DNA of 64,000 nucleotides from DASYTH01 sp045806965 (GTDB taxonomy: Bacteria; Actinomycetota; Actinomycetes; Mycobacteriales; Pseudonocardiaceae): NCBI GenBank assembly GCA_045806965.1, contig JBJMIG010000029.1:19305-83304 (forward strand), read 5' to 3'. The notes beneath the pieces are model-generated. The model did no database searches. It was not told the origin of the DNA and saw nothing but the letters and a program-made list of their open reading frames with translations. Shown piece by piece: positions 33,036 through 41,127 of this stretch. Numbering within the stretch: position 1 is the stretch's first letter; the number at the start of each line of letters is the position of its first letter. A program made the position numbers and the translations under genes.

Positions 33036-33581
33036 TCACCGTGTCGCCATCCCGAAGTGTGGAAGCGCGGCCTGGAAGTCGTCGACCGCGTCCAGCACCT
33101 GCCGCGGTGCCTCGGCGACGAGCCGGACCGCACCGGAGACCTGCTCGATCTGCTTGTCCAGCAAGAACAATCCTCGGGTAACGTGCCGCGCGCCGAGCGC
33201 GGTGAGCACCGGCCGCAGTCCATGGTCCAACGCCAGGCGGTGTGCCAGGCTCGCGCCGATGAGAACCGGGAGCACGGTCTTGCCCGCCAACACCGACTGT
33301 GGCAACAAATCGAGCAGGGTCTTGAGCACCCCGCTGTAGGTCGCCTTGTACACCCCGGAAGCCACCACCACGCCCGTTGCGTCGGCAAGTTCGCCGATCA
33401 CCTCGGCGATCTCCGGATCTGATGCGTCACCACCGATGAGCGCCTCGGCCGGAAGTTCGCGCACCCGAACCTGGCGCACGGTGTGCCCGTCGACGCGCAA
33501 CCGCGTAGCCAGATGTTCGGTCAGCGCCACGGCTCGGGACGTCAGCGAGGGGCTGCCTGCCACAATGACGATTGAGGACAT
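33036..33581 (-). CDS. ssuE: NAD(P)H-dependent FMN reductase for the sulfonate monooxygenase
   Basis: 181 residues of the flavodoxin-like fold: SSIVIVAGSPSLTSRAVALT (phosphate-binding GSPS), ASGVYKATYSGVLKTLLDLL (flavin loop SGVYK-YSG) and VLPVLIGASLAHRLALDHGL. It provides reduced FMN to SsuD. It lies directly upstream of the ssuC leader, on the same strand, with its own leader-like peptide at 33704-33787. Confidence 0.92.
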   Translation of the reverse strand: MSSIVIVAGSPSLTSRAVALTEHLATRLRVDGHTVRQVRVRELPAEALIGGDASDPEIAEVIGELADATGVVVASGVYKATYSGVLKTLLDLLPQSVLAGKTVLPVLIGASLAHRLALDHGLRPVLTALGARHVTRGLFLLDKQIEQVSGAVRLVAEAPRQVLDAVDDFQAALPHFGMATR

Positions 33582-33703
33582 CGAAAGCCTTCCCGTTGGC
33601 AGGAAAACGCGGACGCGATCAGCTCACGGTGAGCCAGCCGCGAATCCACAATGGACATGCGAGTGGTACGCTTTGCCAGCGAGCGGCGCCGCGCGGAGCC
33701 AGG

Positions 33704-33787
33704 TCAGCGGCCGGCCGGACTCCGACCGGCGGTGACGCGGACGAAATCCACGTGCCGGCGGCGGGTCAACAGCGGGATCGTGGCCAC
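33704..33787 (-). CDS. Second putative leader peptide, upstream of ssuE
   Basis: A 27-codon frame from GTG 33787: VATIPLLTRR, RHVDFVRVTA, GRSPAGR. The core TRRRHVDFVRVTA is the same class as the ssuC leader and known actinobacterial sulfur leaders, but no cysteine follows. It ends 122 bp before ssuE. The ribosome site GGAG is only two bases from GTG, so the exact start is unsure. Confidence 0.5.
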   Translation of the reverse strand: MATIPLLTRRRHVDFVRVTAGRSPAGR

Positions 33788-34023
33788 GGCTCCATCGAAA
33801 CACGGCGGCCCCGGCCGCGGTCAATGGCCAACCACAACCGTCCACGAACTGAGAACACCAGACGATCTCGCACAGCGCGAGCCCTCGCTCGGCCGGTGCA
33901 CGCCGACCGCCTCGGACGTCGACTCCGGCGAATACCCGCGCCTGGAGCAACCCCGACCCAGGCACGCGATCCATCAAGATCGCTGGAAGATGCCGTGTGT
34001 CGAGGTCGGTACCGAGTCGCCTG

Positions 34024-34190
34024 ATGTTGCCGGTGATCTACTCGATGAGTGTGTCGCTGGACGGGTTCATCGCAGGGCCGGGTGGCGACATTGGCTGGGC
34101 GTTCCTGACGCGGAGCAGTTCGGCTTCCACGTCGAGCAGACCCGTCACGTTGCCGCACAGACCGGCTGATACTTGCTGGTCCTGCTGCTG
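34024..34190 (+). pseudogene. Remnant of a DHFR/RibD-C-like reductase
   Basis: MLPVIYSMSVSLDGFIAGPG then GDIGW is the N-terminus of dihydrofolate-reductase-fold proteins. A frameshift follows: the next frame reads VPDAEQFGFHVEQTRHVAAQ before a stop at about 34169. Only about 55 codons remain of a normal 180-200. It is a decayed fragment at the edge of the dormancy island. Confidence 0.7.
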
Positions 34191-34506
34191 ACCGTGGCGA
34201 CCCGGGCCCAGGTTGCCGCCCCGCTGTCAGGTGCCAACGGTGGCCCGCCAGGGTTGTGAGCGCGGCCAGGAGTACTGCGCGGCTGTCCTTGGTGACGTCA
34301 TCGGCGCCCACCACGACATCGAGTCGGTCACGCACAAGTCCGCCCGACTGTCCTCCTGGGAAACGGGTCCGGCCCGCCAACGCCTGGGCGGGCCGGTCCA
34401 CGGCCGGACATCCCCGGGGGGGCTTGGTCACCCGGCAGAGCGGATCGCGGGAACGCAGAACCGTCGATGCCGGCGACCGATGGCTGGGCCAGCATCGGGC
34501 ACCCGT
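34191..34506. other. Intergenic region, no supported gene
   Basis: About 315 bp. A minus-strand run near 34240-34350 (DVVVGADDVTKDSRAVLLAA) has protein-like composition but no start or family likeness, so it may be another remnant. Confidence 0.3.
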
Positions 34507-34767
34507 TCAGCGGTGGTGGCTGATCTCCCGCTGGATGGCGGTGAATCTGCGGTTGGCGGCCGCCTCGGTACGGTCCAGTTCCGCACTGGTGAGCACATGG
34601 GCGTCGGGCCCGGGAAAGACCAGTGTGGTTCGGTCGGAGTCCAGCCACCGCACCAGGTACGGCGGCGTGCCGTCAGCGCCGCGGACCTCCTCGACTCGGC
34701 CACGCCGAACTTCACGGCCCAGGTCGCCGCGTTCGACGACCAGCCAGTCACCGGTCTGTGCGCGCAT
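34507..34767 (-). CDS. DUF1918 protein
   Basis: 86 residues: MRAQTGDWLVVERGDLGREV, then RRGRVEEVRGADGTPPYLVR and VFPGPDAHVLTSAEL, the complete DUF1918 pattern. A GGAGG site precedes ATG 34767. DUF1918 proteins are small beta-barrel proteins of stress and dormancy islands in actinobacteria; biochemical function is unknown. Divergent from the Rv2629-like gene, sharing a DosR-like box. Confidence 0.9.
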   Translation of the reverse strand: MRAQTGDWLVVERGDLGREVRRGRVEEVRGADGTPPYLVRWLDSDRTTLVFPGPDAHVLTSAELDRTEAAANRRFTAIQREISHHR

Positions 34768-34848
34768 CGTTCGGTCCTCCCCGCTCTCGGACTTCGATCG
34801 TGGCCGCCGCGGTCGTGGGCCCGGCAGTGCCCGATGGCCTCGACCGCC

Positions 34849-34863
34849 GGGGCCGGAAGTCCC
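34849..34863 (-). promoter_or_regulatory. DosR-like box between DUF1918 and baeRF genes
   Basis: Read on the minus strand the site is GGGACTTCCGGCCCC, very near the DosR/DevR half-site consensus GGGACTTTNGGCCC. It sits 82 bp upstream of the DUF1918 gene and 123 bp upstream of the divergent gene. Confidence 0.65.
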
Positions 34864-34985
34864 GGGCCCGCCAGGCAGGACCGGTTCCCGCCGGGCACTG
34901 ACCAAAGACCCGGACCGGGCATGGCCAACGGCGGTGCCCGACGGGTGTGGCGACGGGCGAGGATGAGGCAGCGAAGGAGGGACAG

Positions 34986-36098
34986 ATGCCCACCACAACG
35001 ATTTTCCCGCCGGACGAGCGGACCGTCGCCGAGCTCACGCGCCATGTCGACGGGGTCGCCTCGGTCTACCTGGCACAGACGGTGGCCGCCGAGGACCATT
35101 CGGCCCGCTGGCATGCCGTCTCGCAGCGGTTGCGACGGGCCGGCGCGAGCGAGAACACCGTGGTGGCCATGGGCTCCGCCGTGCGCACAGTCGCGGCTTC
35201 CGGCGATGGACTGGCCGTGTTCGCGACCGCGGACGCCGAACCGGTCGTGCTGCGGGTTCCCGGCCTGACCGGGCCGGACCGGGCCGACTGGAGCCCGGTG
35301 GCCCGGCTCGCCCCGATCCTGGCCTGGCTGCGGGACCGGCCGCCGTATGTGCTGGTGGTCACCGACCGCACCGGGGCCGACATCCACACCGCGCCCGGTT
35401 TCGGCCAACCGGAACGGGTGAGTTCCGTACTCGGCCCGGACGACGAGATCGAGCGAAACGCCCCCGGCGGTCAGGCCCAGCCGCGCTACCAGCGCCGCGC
35501 CGAGGACTCGTGGCGGCACAACGCCGCCGCGGTCGCCCAGGCCTGCGAACGCGAACTGCGCACCAGCGGCGCCCGGCTGCTGGTGATCTGCGGCGACGTC
35601 CGGGCCGTGCAACTGTTCGAGGAACGGCTGCCGGGCTGGATCCGCACCGAGACCACCATCCGGCACATCTCGGGGGGTCGCAGCCTGGACGGCTCCCAAT
35701 CCCACCGCGGCGAGACGCTGGCCGAGGTCGCCCGCGCGGCCGCCGCGCAGTGGACCAGCGACCTGCTCGCCCGCTTCGCCGAGCAACGCGCACCGCACGG
35801 TCTGGCCGTGGACGGCGAGTTGGCCACCCTGGAGGCGCTGACCGAAGACCGGGCCGCGGCCCTGCTGGTCGTGCGGGACGACACCGACACCCGAACAGCC
35901 TGGCTCGGCGACCAACCCACGCGGATCCTGCCCGCCACCCAGGATCCGCCGGGCTCCTGGTCGCACCGGACCAGTGGTCCGCTGCTGGACACCGCGATCC
36001 ACGCCGCCCTGCGCACCGGGACACAGGTCCACATCCTCGACCAGGGCACGCCCGGCGCACCCGCCGAGGGCCTCGGCGCCATCTGCCGGTTCCACTGA
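34986..36098 (+). CDS. Rv2629-like bacterial archaeo-eukaryotic release-factor-fold protein (baeRF)
   Basis: 370 residues from an ATG behind GGAGGG. Blocks HVDGVASVYLAQTVAAEDHS, RPPYVLVVTDRTGADIHTAP and ARLLVICGDVRAVQLFEERL, then LLARFAEQRAPHGLAVDGEL and ALRTGTQVHILDQGTP, follow the eRF1-like domain order of the Vms1/Rv2629 family. In M. tuberculosis Rv2629 belongs to the DosR regulon. A role in ribosome rescue or hibernation is likely by family, not shown. It opens the plus-strand side of the island. Confidence 0.85.
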   Translation: MPTTTIFPPDERTVAELTRHVDGVASVYLAQTVAAEDHSARWHAVSQRLRRAGASENTVVAMGSAVRTVAASGDGLAVFATADAEPVVLRVPGLTGPDRADWSPVARLAPILAWLRDRPPYVLVVTDRTGADIHTAPGFGQPERVSSVLGPDDEIERNAPGGQAQPRYQRRAEDSWRHNAAAVAQACERELRTSGARLLVICGDVRAVQLFEERLPGWIRTETTIRHISGGRSLDGSQSHRGETLAEVARAAAAQWTSDLLARFAEQRAPHGLAVDGELATLEALTEDRAAALLVVRDDTDTRTAWLGDQPTRILPATQDPPGSWSHRTSGPLLDTAIHAALRTGTQVHILDQGTPGAPAEGLGAICRFH

Positions 36099-36214
36099 GG
36101 ACAACCCGGTCCGCCGCAGCCGACGGACCGGGTTGCCGGCAATGGTGGCGACGAAGGACGTTGGTTCGCGCCGCGAGGGCGAAGGTCTCTGCTCCGGTCA
36201 TCGGCACGGGCGCA

Positions 36215-36238
36215 CCGTTGGGACGTAGGAACCAACGG
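36215..36238. promoter_or_regulatory. DosR-like palindrome upstream of the phosphotransferase/ATPase gene
   Basis: CCGTTGG and CCAACGG arms enclose a 10-bp core; the middle reads TTGGGACGTAGGAACCAA, resembling the full DosR palindrome TTSGGGAC-N-GTCCCSAA with mismatches. It lies 223 bp before the gene start. Confidence 0.45.
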
Positions 36239-36460
36239 TGGGGCAGGCCATGAACGACAAGCTGATCGCCGATGACCAAGGCCACCGCCGGCCGGGACTT
36301 TGGACTCCAGATGTTTGGTGCCACAACGCCGACACTTCCACCAGAGCGAGTGAAGGGAGCGTTGACGCGGCGCAACCGCCGGCTCAACGCCGCCGGCCCT
36401 CGGGCACGGACGGGTGCGGACCCATGCCCGTCACCAACGGACAACAAAGGGAGTGTGATC

Positions 36461-37894
36461 GTGGGCGTCGAGCTGCGCGAGACCCATGTAGCACTGGTCT
36501 TCCTGGTCGGCGACCGGGCCTACAAGCTCAAGAAGCCAGTGGACGTGGGGTTTCTGGACTTCAGCACCCGGGAGCGGCGGCTCGCCGCCTGCCAGCGGGA
36601 GGTCGAGCTCAACCGGCGCCTGGCCCCGGACGTCTACCTCGGTGTCGCCGATTTGTTCGATGTGGACGGTTCGCCGCGCGACCACCTGGTCGTGATGCGC
36701 CGCATGCCCGCCGAGCGCCGGCTGCGCACCCTGGTCGAGTCCGGCGCCCCGGCCGCCGACATCATCGTCGCGCTGGCCCGGATGATCGCCGCGTTCCACG
36801 CGCGCGCCGACCGTGGCCCGCGGATCGCCAAGCAGGGCACCCGCGACGCCGTCCTTGGGCGTTGGGAGGACAGCTTCGCCCAGGTGCGCGCCCTGCCCGG
36901 CGTGATCGACGAGGGCGTGCTGGTCGAGATCGAGACGCTCACCCGGGAGTTCCTGGCCGGACGCGAGCCCCTGTTCGACGAGCGGGTGGCGGCCGGCCGA
37001 ATCGTCGACGGGCACGGCGACCTGCTCACCGACGACATCTTCTGCCTCGACGACGGACCTCGGGTGCTGGACTGCCTGGAGTTCGACGACACCCTGCGCC
37101 ACCTGGACGGCCTGGACGACATCTGCTTCCTGGCCATGGACCTGGAGCGGCTGGGCGCACCGGATCTCGGCGAGCTGCTCTTGGAGCGCTATCAGGAGTT
37201 CTCCGCGGACCCGGCGCCGGGCGCGCTGCGCGAGCACTACCTGGCCTACCGCGCGTTCGTCCGGGCCAAGGTGGCCTGTGTGCGCCATCGTCAAGGCGAC
37301 CCGGCGGCGGCGGAACAGGCCACGGAACACGCGGAGATCACGCTGCGGCACCTGCGCCACGGGCGGGTCCGTCTGGTCGTGGTCGGCGGGCTGCCCGGTA
37401 CCGGCAAGACCACCCTCGCCGGGCGGCTGGCCGACGAACTGGGCGCGGTTCTGCTGTCCACCGACCGGCTGCGCAAGGAACTGGTCGCGCTGCCGCCCGG
37501 CGAGGATGCGCGGGCGCCCTACCGGGAGGGGATCTACACCGCCGAGCACACCGACCGGGTCTACACCGAACTGCTGCGCCGCGCGAAGACGCTGCTGGCG
37601 CGCGGCGAGTCGGTGATCCTGGACGCCTCGTGGACCGCGGCGGCCCACCGGGACCACGCCGTGGACCTGGCCCGAGCTGGGCACGCTCCGCTGACCTCGT
37701 TGTGCACCACGGCATCCAGTGAGGTCACCCGCAACCGGCTGCTGACCCGGACCGGTTCGATCTCCGACGCCGACCCGGCCATCGCCGCCGCCCTGGCTGC
37801 GGACATGGACCCGTGGCCGCAGGCCGTCACCGTGCCGACCGACCGTTCACCCGAACACACGGTCACCCGTGCCCTGGCAGCCGTGCGGGCCTGA
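36461..37894 (+). CDS. Aminoglycoside-phosphotransferase-like/AAA kinase fusion protein
   Basis: 477 residues from GTG 36461 (AAGGGAG eight bases upstream; GTG 36455 is also possible). Residues 1-310 are APH-like: YKLKKPVDVGFLDFSTRERR, then IVDGHGDLLTDDIFCLDD (Brenner-type catalytic loop) and RVLDCLEFDDTLRHLDGLDD. Residues 320-470 are a P-loop kinase: VVVGGLPGTGKTTLAGRLAD. This COG2187 plus COG0645 fusion is common beside universal stress genes. The substrate is unknown. Confidence 0.88.
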   Translation: MGVELRETHVALVFLVGDRAYKLKKPVDVGFLDFSTRERRLAACQREVELNRRLAPDVYLGVADLFDVDGSPRDHLVVMRRMPAERRLRTLVESGAPAADIIVALARMIAAFHARADRGPRIAKQGTRDAVLGRWEDSFAQVRALPGVIDEGVLVEIETLTREFLAGREPLFDERVAAGRIVDGHGDLLTDDIFCLDDGPRVLDCLEFDDTLRHLDGLDDICFLAMDLERLGAPDLGELLLERYQEFSADPAPGALREHYLAYRAFVRAKVACVRHRQGDPAAAEQATEHAEITLRHLRHGRVRLVVVGGLPGTGKTTLAGRLADELGAVLLSTDRLRKELVALPPGEDARAPYREGIYTAEHTDRVYTELLRRAKTLLARGESVILDASWTAAAHRDHAVDLARAGHAPLTSLCTTASSEVTRNRLLTRTGSISDADPAIAAALAADMDPWPQAVTVPTDRSPEHTVTRALAAVRA

Positions 37895-37958
37895 CCGGAC
37901 GATCAGGGCGATCAGCACCGCGCACCGGGCAGGCAGGACGCCTCGGGCCGCACCGAAA

Positions 37959-38018
37959 GGGACCTTGGTCAGTTGTCCGGCCGGCGCACCGCTCCGGGCC
38001 GAGGGGACCGAGGTCCCC
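37959..38018 (+). promoter_or_regulatory. Two DosR-like boxes before the flavodoxin/Acg pair
   Basis: GGGACCTTGGTC lies at 37959-37970. A perfect palindrome GGGGACC-GA-GGTCCCC lies at 38003-38018, 58 bp before ATG 38077. Both match the GGGAC core of DosR boxes, the second as a complete symmetric site. Confidence 0.7.
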
Positions 38019-38076
38019 CCTCATGCGGGAACTACTCCCCTGCCTCGCGGCTGGTCGGGGGTGGAGGGTTGTGGTT

Positions 38077-38367
38077 ATGAGAAGCGTATTGGTGGCTTAC
38101 GCCAGCAAGATGGGGGCGACCAGAGACATCGCCGCGCTCGCGGCGACCCCCGGCGGTCGCCGGCGGGCGGGCCGGCTGGGCGCCCGGGCGCCGACCGGGT
38201 TCGGCGGGCGGCTCGACCCCGAACTCGCGACCGGGTTATTCGACCGGTCCTTGGCCAGGCGGATGCCCGGCGACGTCCGCGACTTCGGCCAGATCCGCGC
38301 CTGGGCCGGGCAGATCGCCGGTGCGCTGTCACCACGGCACACGACTGAGCGGAAGGCAGACCGATGA
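38077..38367 (+). CDS. Internally shortened flavodoxin-like protein
   Basis: 96 residues. The N-terminus RSVLVAYASKMGATRDIAAL is the FMN-phosphate loop of flavodoxins and the C-terminus FGGRLDPELATGLFDRSLAR then DVRDFGQIRAWAGQIAGAL is the end of the protoporphyrinogen-oxidase-like flavodoxins. About 70-90 central residues, including the flavin isoalloxazine loops, are missing, so it should not bind FMN normally. It still has a ribosome site (GGAGGG) and couples to the Acg gene by ATGA, so it may persist only as a leader cistron. Confidence 0.65.
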   Translation: MRSVLVAYASKMGATRDIAALAATPGGRRRAGRLGARAPTGFGGRLDPELATGLFDRSLARRMPGDVRDFGQIRAWAGQIAGALSPRHTTERKADR

Positions 38368-39380
38368 GCAATACCCGACCTGACCACGAGACCGTTCGCG
38401 GCGCGATCGCCCTGGCGACCCGCGCGCCGTCGGTGCACAACACCCAGCCGTGGCGGTGGCTGCTCGGGGACAGCACGGTGCACCTCATGGCCGACCGGAC
38501 CCGCCACCTGCCGGCCACCGACCCCGAGGGCCGCGACCTGCTGCTCAGCTGCGGCGCCGCACTGCACCACGGGTGCGTCGCGCTGGCCGCACTCGGCTGG
38601 GCCGGCGAGGTGCACCGCGTGCCCAACCCGGCCGACCCCGATCACCTCGCCGCGATCGAACCGCACCGGCACAACCCGACCGAGGAGGACATCGCGCTCG
38701 CCGCGGCGATCCCGCACCGATACACCGACCGCAGGCGGTTCTCCTCCTGGCCGGTGCCGCCGGGCCACCTCGAACTGATGATCCAGCGGGCCAGCGCGGC
38801 CGGCGCGCTGCTGGTTCCGGTCACCGACACCCGCCTGCGCCGCCACCTGGTCGACGCGATCAACCGGGCCGCCACCACGCAGGCCGGCGATCCCGACTAC
38901 GCCGCCGAACTCGCCAACTGGACCGGCCGCAACCGGATCGCCGACGACGGTGTGCTGGCCACCAACACGCTGGCCCGACCAGAGTCGCACGGCGACACCC
39001 GGATGCGCGAGTTCCCGCACGGCACCCTCACCGTGCCCGCCGGCGAGCGCACCGAGGACGACGCCGGCGAGCTGCTCGTGCTCGCCACGCCCACCGACGA
39101 CCCGCCATCGCGGCTGCGGGCCGGCGAGGCGGCCAGCGCCGTGCTGCTCACCGCGACCCACCTCAACCTGGCCAGCTGCCCGCTGTCGCAACCACTCGAA
39201 GTGGCCGACACGCGCGCCACCATTCAGCAACTGATCCTCGACGACGCCGCGACCCCACACCTGATCCTGCGCATCGGTTGGGCCCACAACGCCGCCGATC
39301 CCCTCCCGCAAACCCACCGCCGCCCAGTCGACGACGTCATCGGCTTCCTGCCCGGCATGGCACCCCGACCCAACGAATAG
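38364..39380 (+). CDS. Acg-type nitroreductase-fold flavoprotein (Rv2032-like)
   Basis: 338 residues: ALATRAPSVHNTQPWRWLLG at the start (FMN-binding R-PS-HNTQPWRW), IPHRYTDRRRFSSWPVPPGH in the middle and AGEAASAVLLTATHLNLASC in the second nitroreductase-like half. Acg proteins of mycobacteria are DosR-controlled and sequester FMN rather than reduce nitro compounds. The family assignment is secure; activity is inferred. It overlaps the short flavodoxin gene. Confidence 0.9.
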   Translation: MSNTRPDHETVRGAIALATRAPSVHNTQPWRWLLGDSTVHLMADRTRHLPATDPEGRDLLLSCGAALHHGCVALAALGWAGEVHRVPNPADPDHLAAIEPHRHNPTEEDIALAAAIPHRYTDRRRFSSWPVPPGHLELMIQRASAAGALLVPVTDTRLRRHLVDAINRAATTQAGDPDYAAELANWTGRNRIADDGVLATNTLARPESHGDTRMREFPHGTLTVPAGERTEDDAGELLVLATPTDDPPSRLRAGEAASAVLLTATHLNLASCPLSQPLEVADTRATIQQLILDDAATPHLILRIGWAHNAADPLPQTHRRPVDDVIGFLPGMAPRPNE

Positions 39381-39388
39381 CACCGAAC

Positions 39389-39430
39389 ATGGTTGCCCGC
39401 ACAGGAATCAACGGGTTCGGCCGGATCGGC
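39389..39430 (+). pseudogene. N-terminal fragment of glyceraldehyde-3-phosphate dehydrogenase
   Basis: Fourteen codons read MVARTGINGFGRIG, the unmistakable GAPDH N-terminus (VxxxGINGFGRIGR). The similarity stops at once. It begins 8 bp past the Acg stop and looks like a deletion scar. Confidence 0.7.
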
Positions 39431-39502
39431 GGGGGAAGTGTTCGGTGTGCCACCGGCGCTCGTCGACCTGATGGCGGAGATGGTGTCAGTGCCGGGAAGC
39501 GC

Positions 39503-39555
39503 AACAACACCGGGCCGCCGCCGCGACAGTATCGCGGCGGCGGCCCGGTGTTGTT
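39503..39555. terminator. 24-bp perfect hairpin
   Basis: 39503-39526 pairs without mismatch with 39532-39555 around a 5-base loop; the stem is GC-rich at its top with AACAACACC/GGTGTTGTT at the base. It lies between the Acg gene plus GAPDH scar and the convergent BON fragment and probably terminates both. Confidence 0.75.
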
Positions 39556-39561
39556 ACCGGG

Positions 39562-39712
39562 TCACATGCCGACAGAGGTGGTGTCGTCGATGACGTACTC
39601 CAGGTTGTTGTGCACGCCGACCACACCGGTCACGCTCAAGATGAGCTGCTCGGCGATCTGCACGGCAGTGCGGTGCTCGAGCTTGCCGTCCACCGTGGCC
39701 ACTCCGTCGGCC
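39562..39712 (-). pseudogene. C-terminal BON-domain fragment of a CBS-BON protein
   Basis: The minus strand encodes about 49 residues: ATVADGVATVDGKLEHRTAV, then QIAEQLILSVTGVVGVHNNL and a stop. This equals the end of the CBS-BON proteins encoded nearby. The CBS part is gone; the frame continues upstream only as antisense of a DoxX fragment, so the two remnants abut near 39712. Confidence 0.65.
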
Positions 39713-39982
39713 ACCGTCGCCCTGCTCGCCGGCATCGGACTGCGCGTCGCCGCCGCCAGCGGCAGCCTCCTGCTGCTGCTCATGTGGGCCGCCGAATGGC
39801 CCATGGCCCAACACACCAACGCCGGCGCACTCACCCGGTCCACCAACCCCTTCCTCGACGACCACCTCATCTACGCCATCGTCCTGATCACCCTGGCCGC
39901 CCTCTACGCCGGCCACACCTGGGGCTTCGGCAAACGGTGGGCCGCGCTCCCCGCCGTCCGACAAAACCCCTGGCTGATCTGA
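39713..39982 (+). pseudogene. C-terminal DoxX-family fragment
   Basis: About 89 codons in frame to TGA 39980-39982: VALLAGIGLRVAAASGSLLL, LLMWAAEWPMAQHTNAGALT, then NPFLDDHLIYAIVLITLAAL and GFGKRWAALPAVRQNPWLI. This is the last half of a DoxX/thiosulfate-quinone-oxidoreductase-like membrane protein. No start codon or N-terminal half exists. Confidence 0.7.
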
Positions 39983-39995
39983 TCCACACCGAAAC

Positions 39996-40027
39996 ACGCC
40001 CGGCCCGGCAACCGCCGGGCCGGGCGT
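39996..40027 (+). terminator. Terminator hairpin after the DoxX remnant
   Basis: A 14-bp perfect stem (39996-40009 with 40014-40027) with AACC loop, followed by TTC. It remains as the terminator of the lost DoxX gene. Confidence 0.75.
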
Positions 40028-40214
40028 TTCGGTATCCACGGCGACGCCCCAGTTTGTGGAAGGGCAACACTTCGAGGCGCTGCACCGGGGCCGGGGTGGG
40101 GCCGACCGCGATGGTAGTTGGCGATCTCGGTCATCACCTCCTCCCCCGAGACGGCACGCCCCGGCTCGGGGGTGGGGCTTGTTCGCCCCCGATCGTCGAG
40201 TTCGCACAGCCTCT

Positions 40215-40245
40215 CGTTGCGGGCGGGAAGTGCCTGCCCGCAACG
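40215..40245 (-). terminator. Terminator hairpin of the minus-strand Usp operon
   Basis: 40215-40224 pairs with 40236-40245 (10 perfect pairs), extendable by three more to a 5-base loop. It begins 3 bp past the Usp stop at 40249 on the minus strand. Confidence 0.7.
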
Positions 40246-40248
40246 GAA

Positions 40249-41127
40249 CTACGGTCGGGCGATGACGATCGGGCAGGGTGCGTGGTGGATCATCGCCTGG
40301 CTGATCGAACCCAGCATCAGGCCGGTGAACCCGCCACGCCCGCGGCTGCCCACCACCAGCAGTTGCGCGGAGCGCGCCGCCGCGAGCAGGGCGCTGGCCG
40401 GGTGATTGCGCTCGACCACCCGCCGGACCGTCACTTCCGGATACTTCTCCTGCCAGCCGGCCAGTCGCTCGGCCAGCAGTTCGCCGGCTTGCTCCTCGAC
40501 CGGCCGCCAGTCGATGTCGGGCAGGTAGGCGCCGTCGTAGAGCGGGTACACCACCTCACTCCAGGCGTGCACGGCGACCAGTTCAGCGCCGCGCAGGGCG
40601 GCCTGTTCGAAGGCGAACCCGATGGCCTGCTCACTGGCCGGTGACCCGTCGATGCCGACGACCACCGGGCCGTCCGCCGGCCGCGCGCCGCGAACCACGG
40701 CCACCGGGCAGTGCGCGTGCGCGGCCAGGGCGACCGCGACGGACCCGGCCAGCAGGCCGGTGAACCCGCCGAGACCGCGGGATCCGAGCACCAGCAGCGC
40801 CGCCGACCGGCTCAACTCGCGCAACCGGGCCGCGGCGGGACCGCGCAGCGCCTCGGTCTCGTACCGCACACCCGGGTCGGCCTGTGCCACGGCCCGAGCC
40901 GCGTCGGCCAGCATCGTGGCCGTCGCGGCCTGGATCACCTCGGGCAGGGTCGCGCGGTCCACGAACACCGGGCCGTAGGCCGGCGGCGGCCAGTCGTCGG
41001 TGTGCACGATCCGCAGCGCCCGCCGCTGGCGCTGCGCCTCGGTCGCCGCCCACCGCACGGCTGCCAGTGCCGAGTCCGACCCGTCGACCGCGACCACGAT
41101 CGGCTTGAGGTTGCCGTTGCTGCTCAT
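40249..41127 (-). CDS. Tandem-domain universal stress protein (copy 1)
   Basis: 292 residues with two UspA domains: PIVVAVDGSDSALAAVRWAA and VVVGIDGSPASEQAIGFAFE start the domains; VLGSRGLGGFTGLLAGSVAV and VVGSRGRGGFTGLMLGSISQ are the G-x2-G-x9-G-S/T ATP-binding motifs. The layout matches the ATP-binding DosR-controlled Rv2623. Its ATG overlaps the CBS-BON stop. It is last in the three-gene minus-strand operon 42706-40249. Confidence 0.93.
   Translation of the reverse strand: MSSNGNLKPIVVAVDGSDSALAAVRWAATEAQRQRRALRIVHTDDWPPPAYGPVFVDRATLPEVIQAATATMLADAARAVAQADPGVRYETEALRGPAAARLRELSRSAALLVLGSRGLGGFTGLLAGSVAVALAAHAHCPVAVVRGARPADGPVVVGIDGSPASEQAIGFAFEQAALRGAELVAVHAWSEVVYPLYDGAYLPDIDWRPVEEQAGELLAERLAGWQEKYPEVTVRRVVERNHPASALLAAARSAQLLVVGSRGRGGFTGLMLGSISQAMIHHAPCPIVIARP

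Noticed and set aside
39904..40137. Minus-strand 77-codon frame with good ribosome site at 40137
   Set aside because: It runs through two terminator hairpins and has no family likeness; perhaps the start of a lost gene but not supported.
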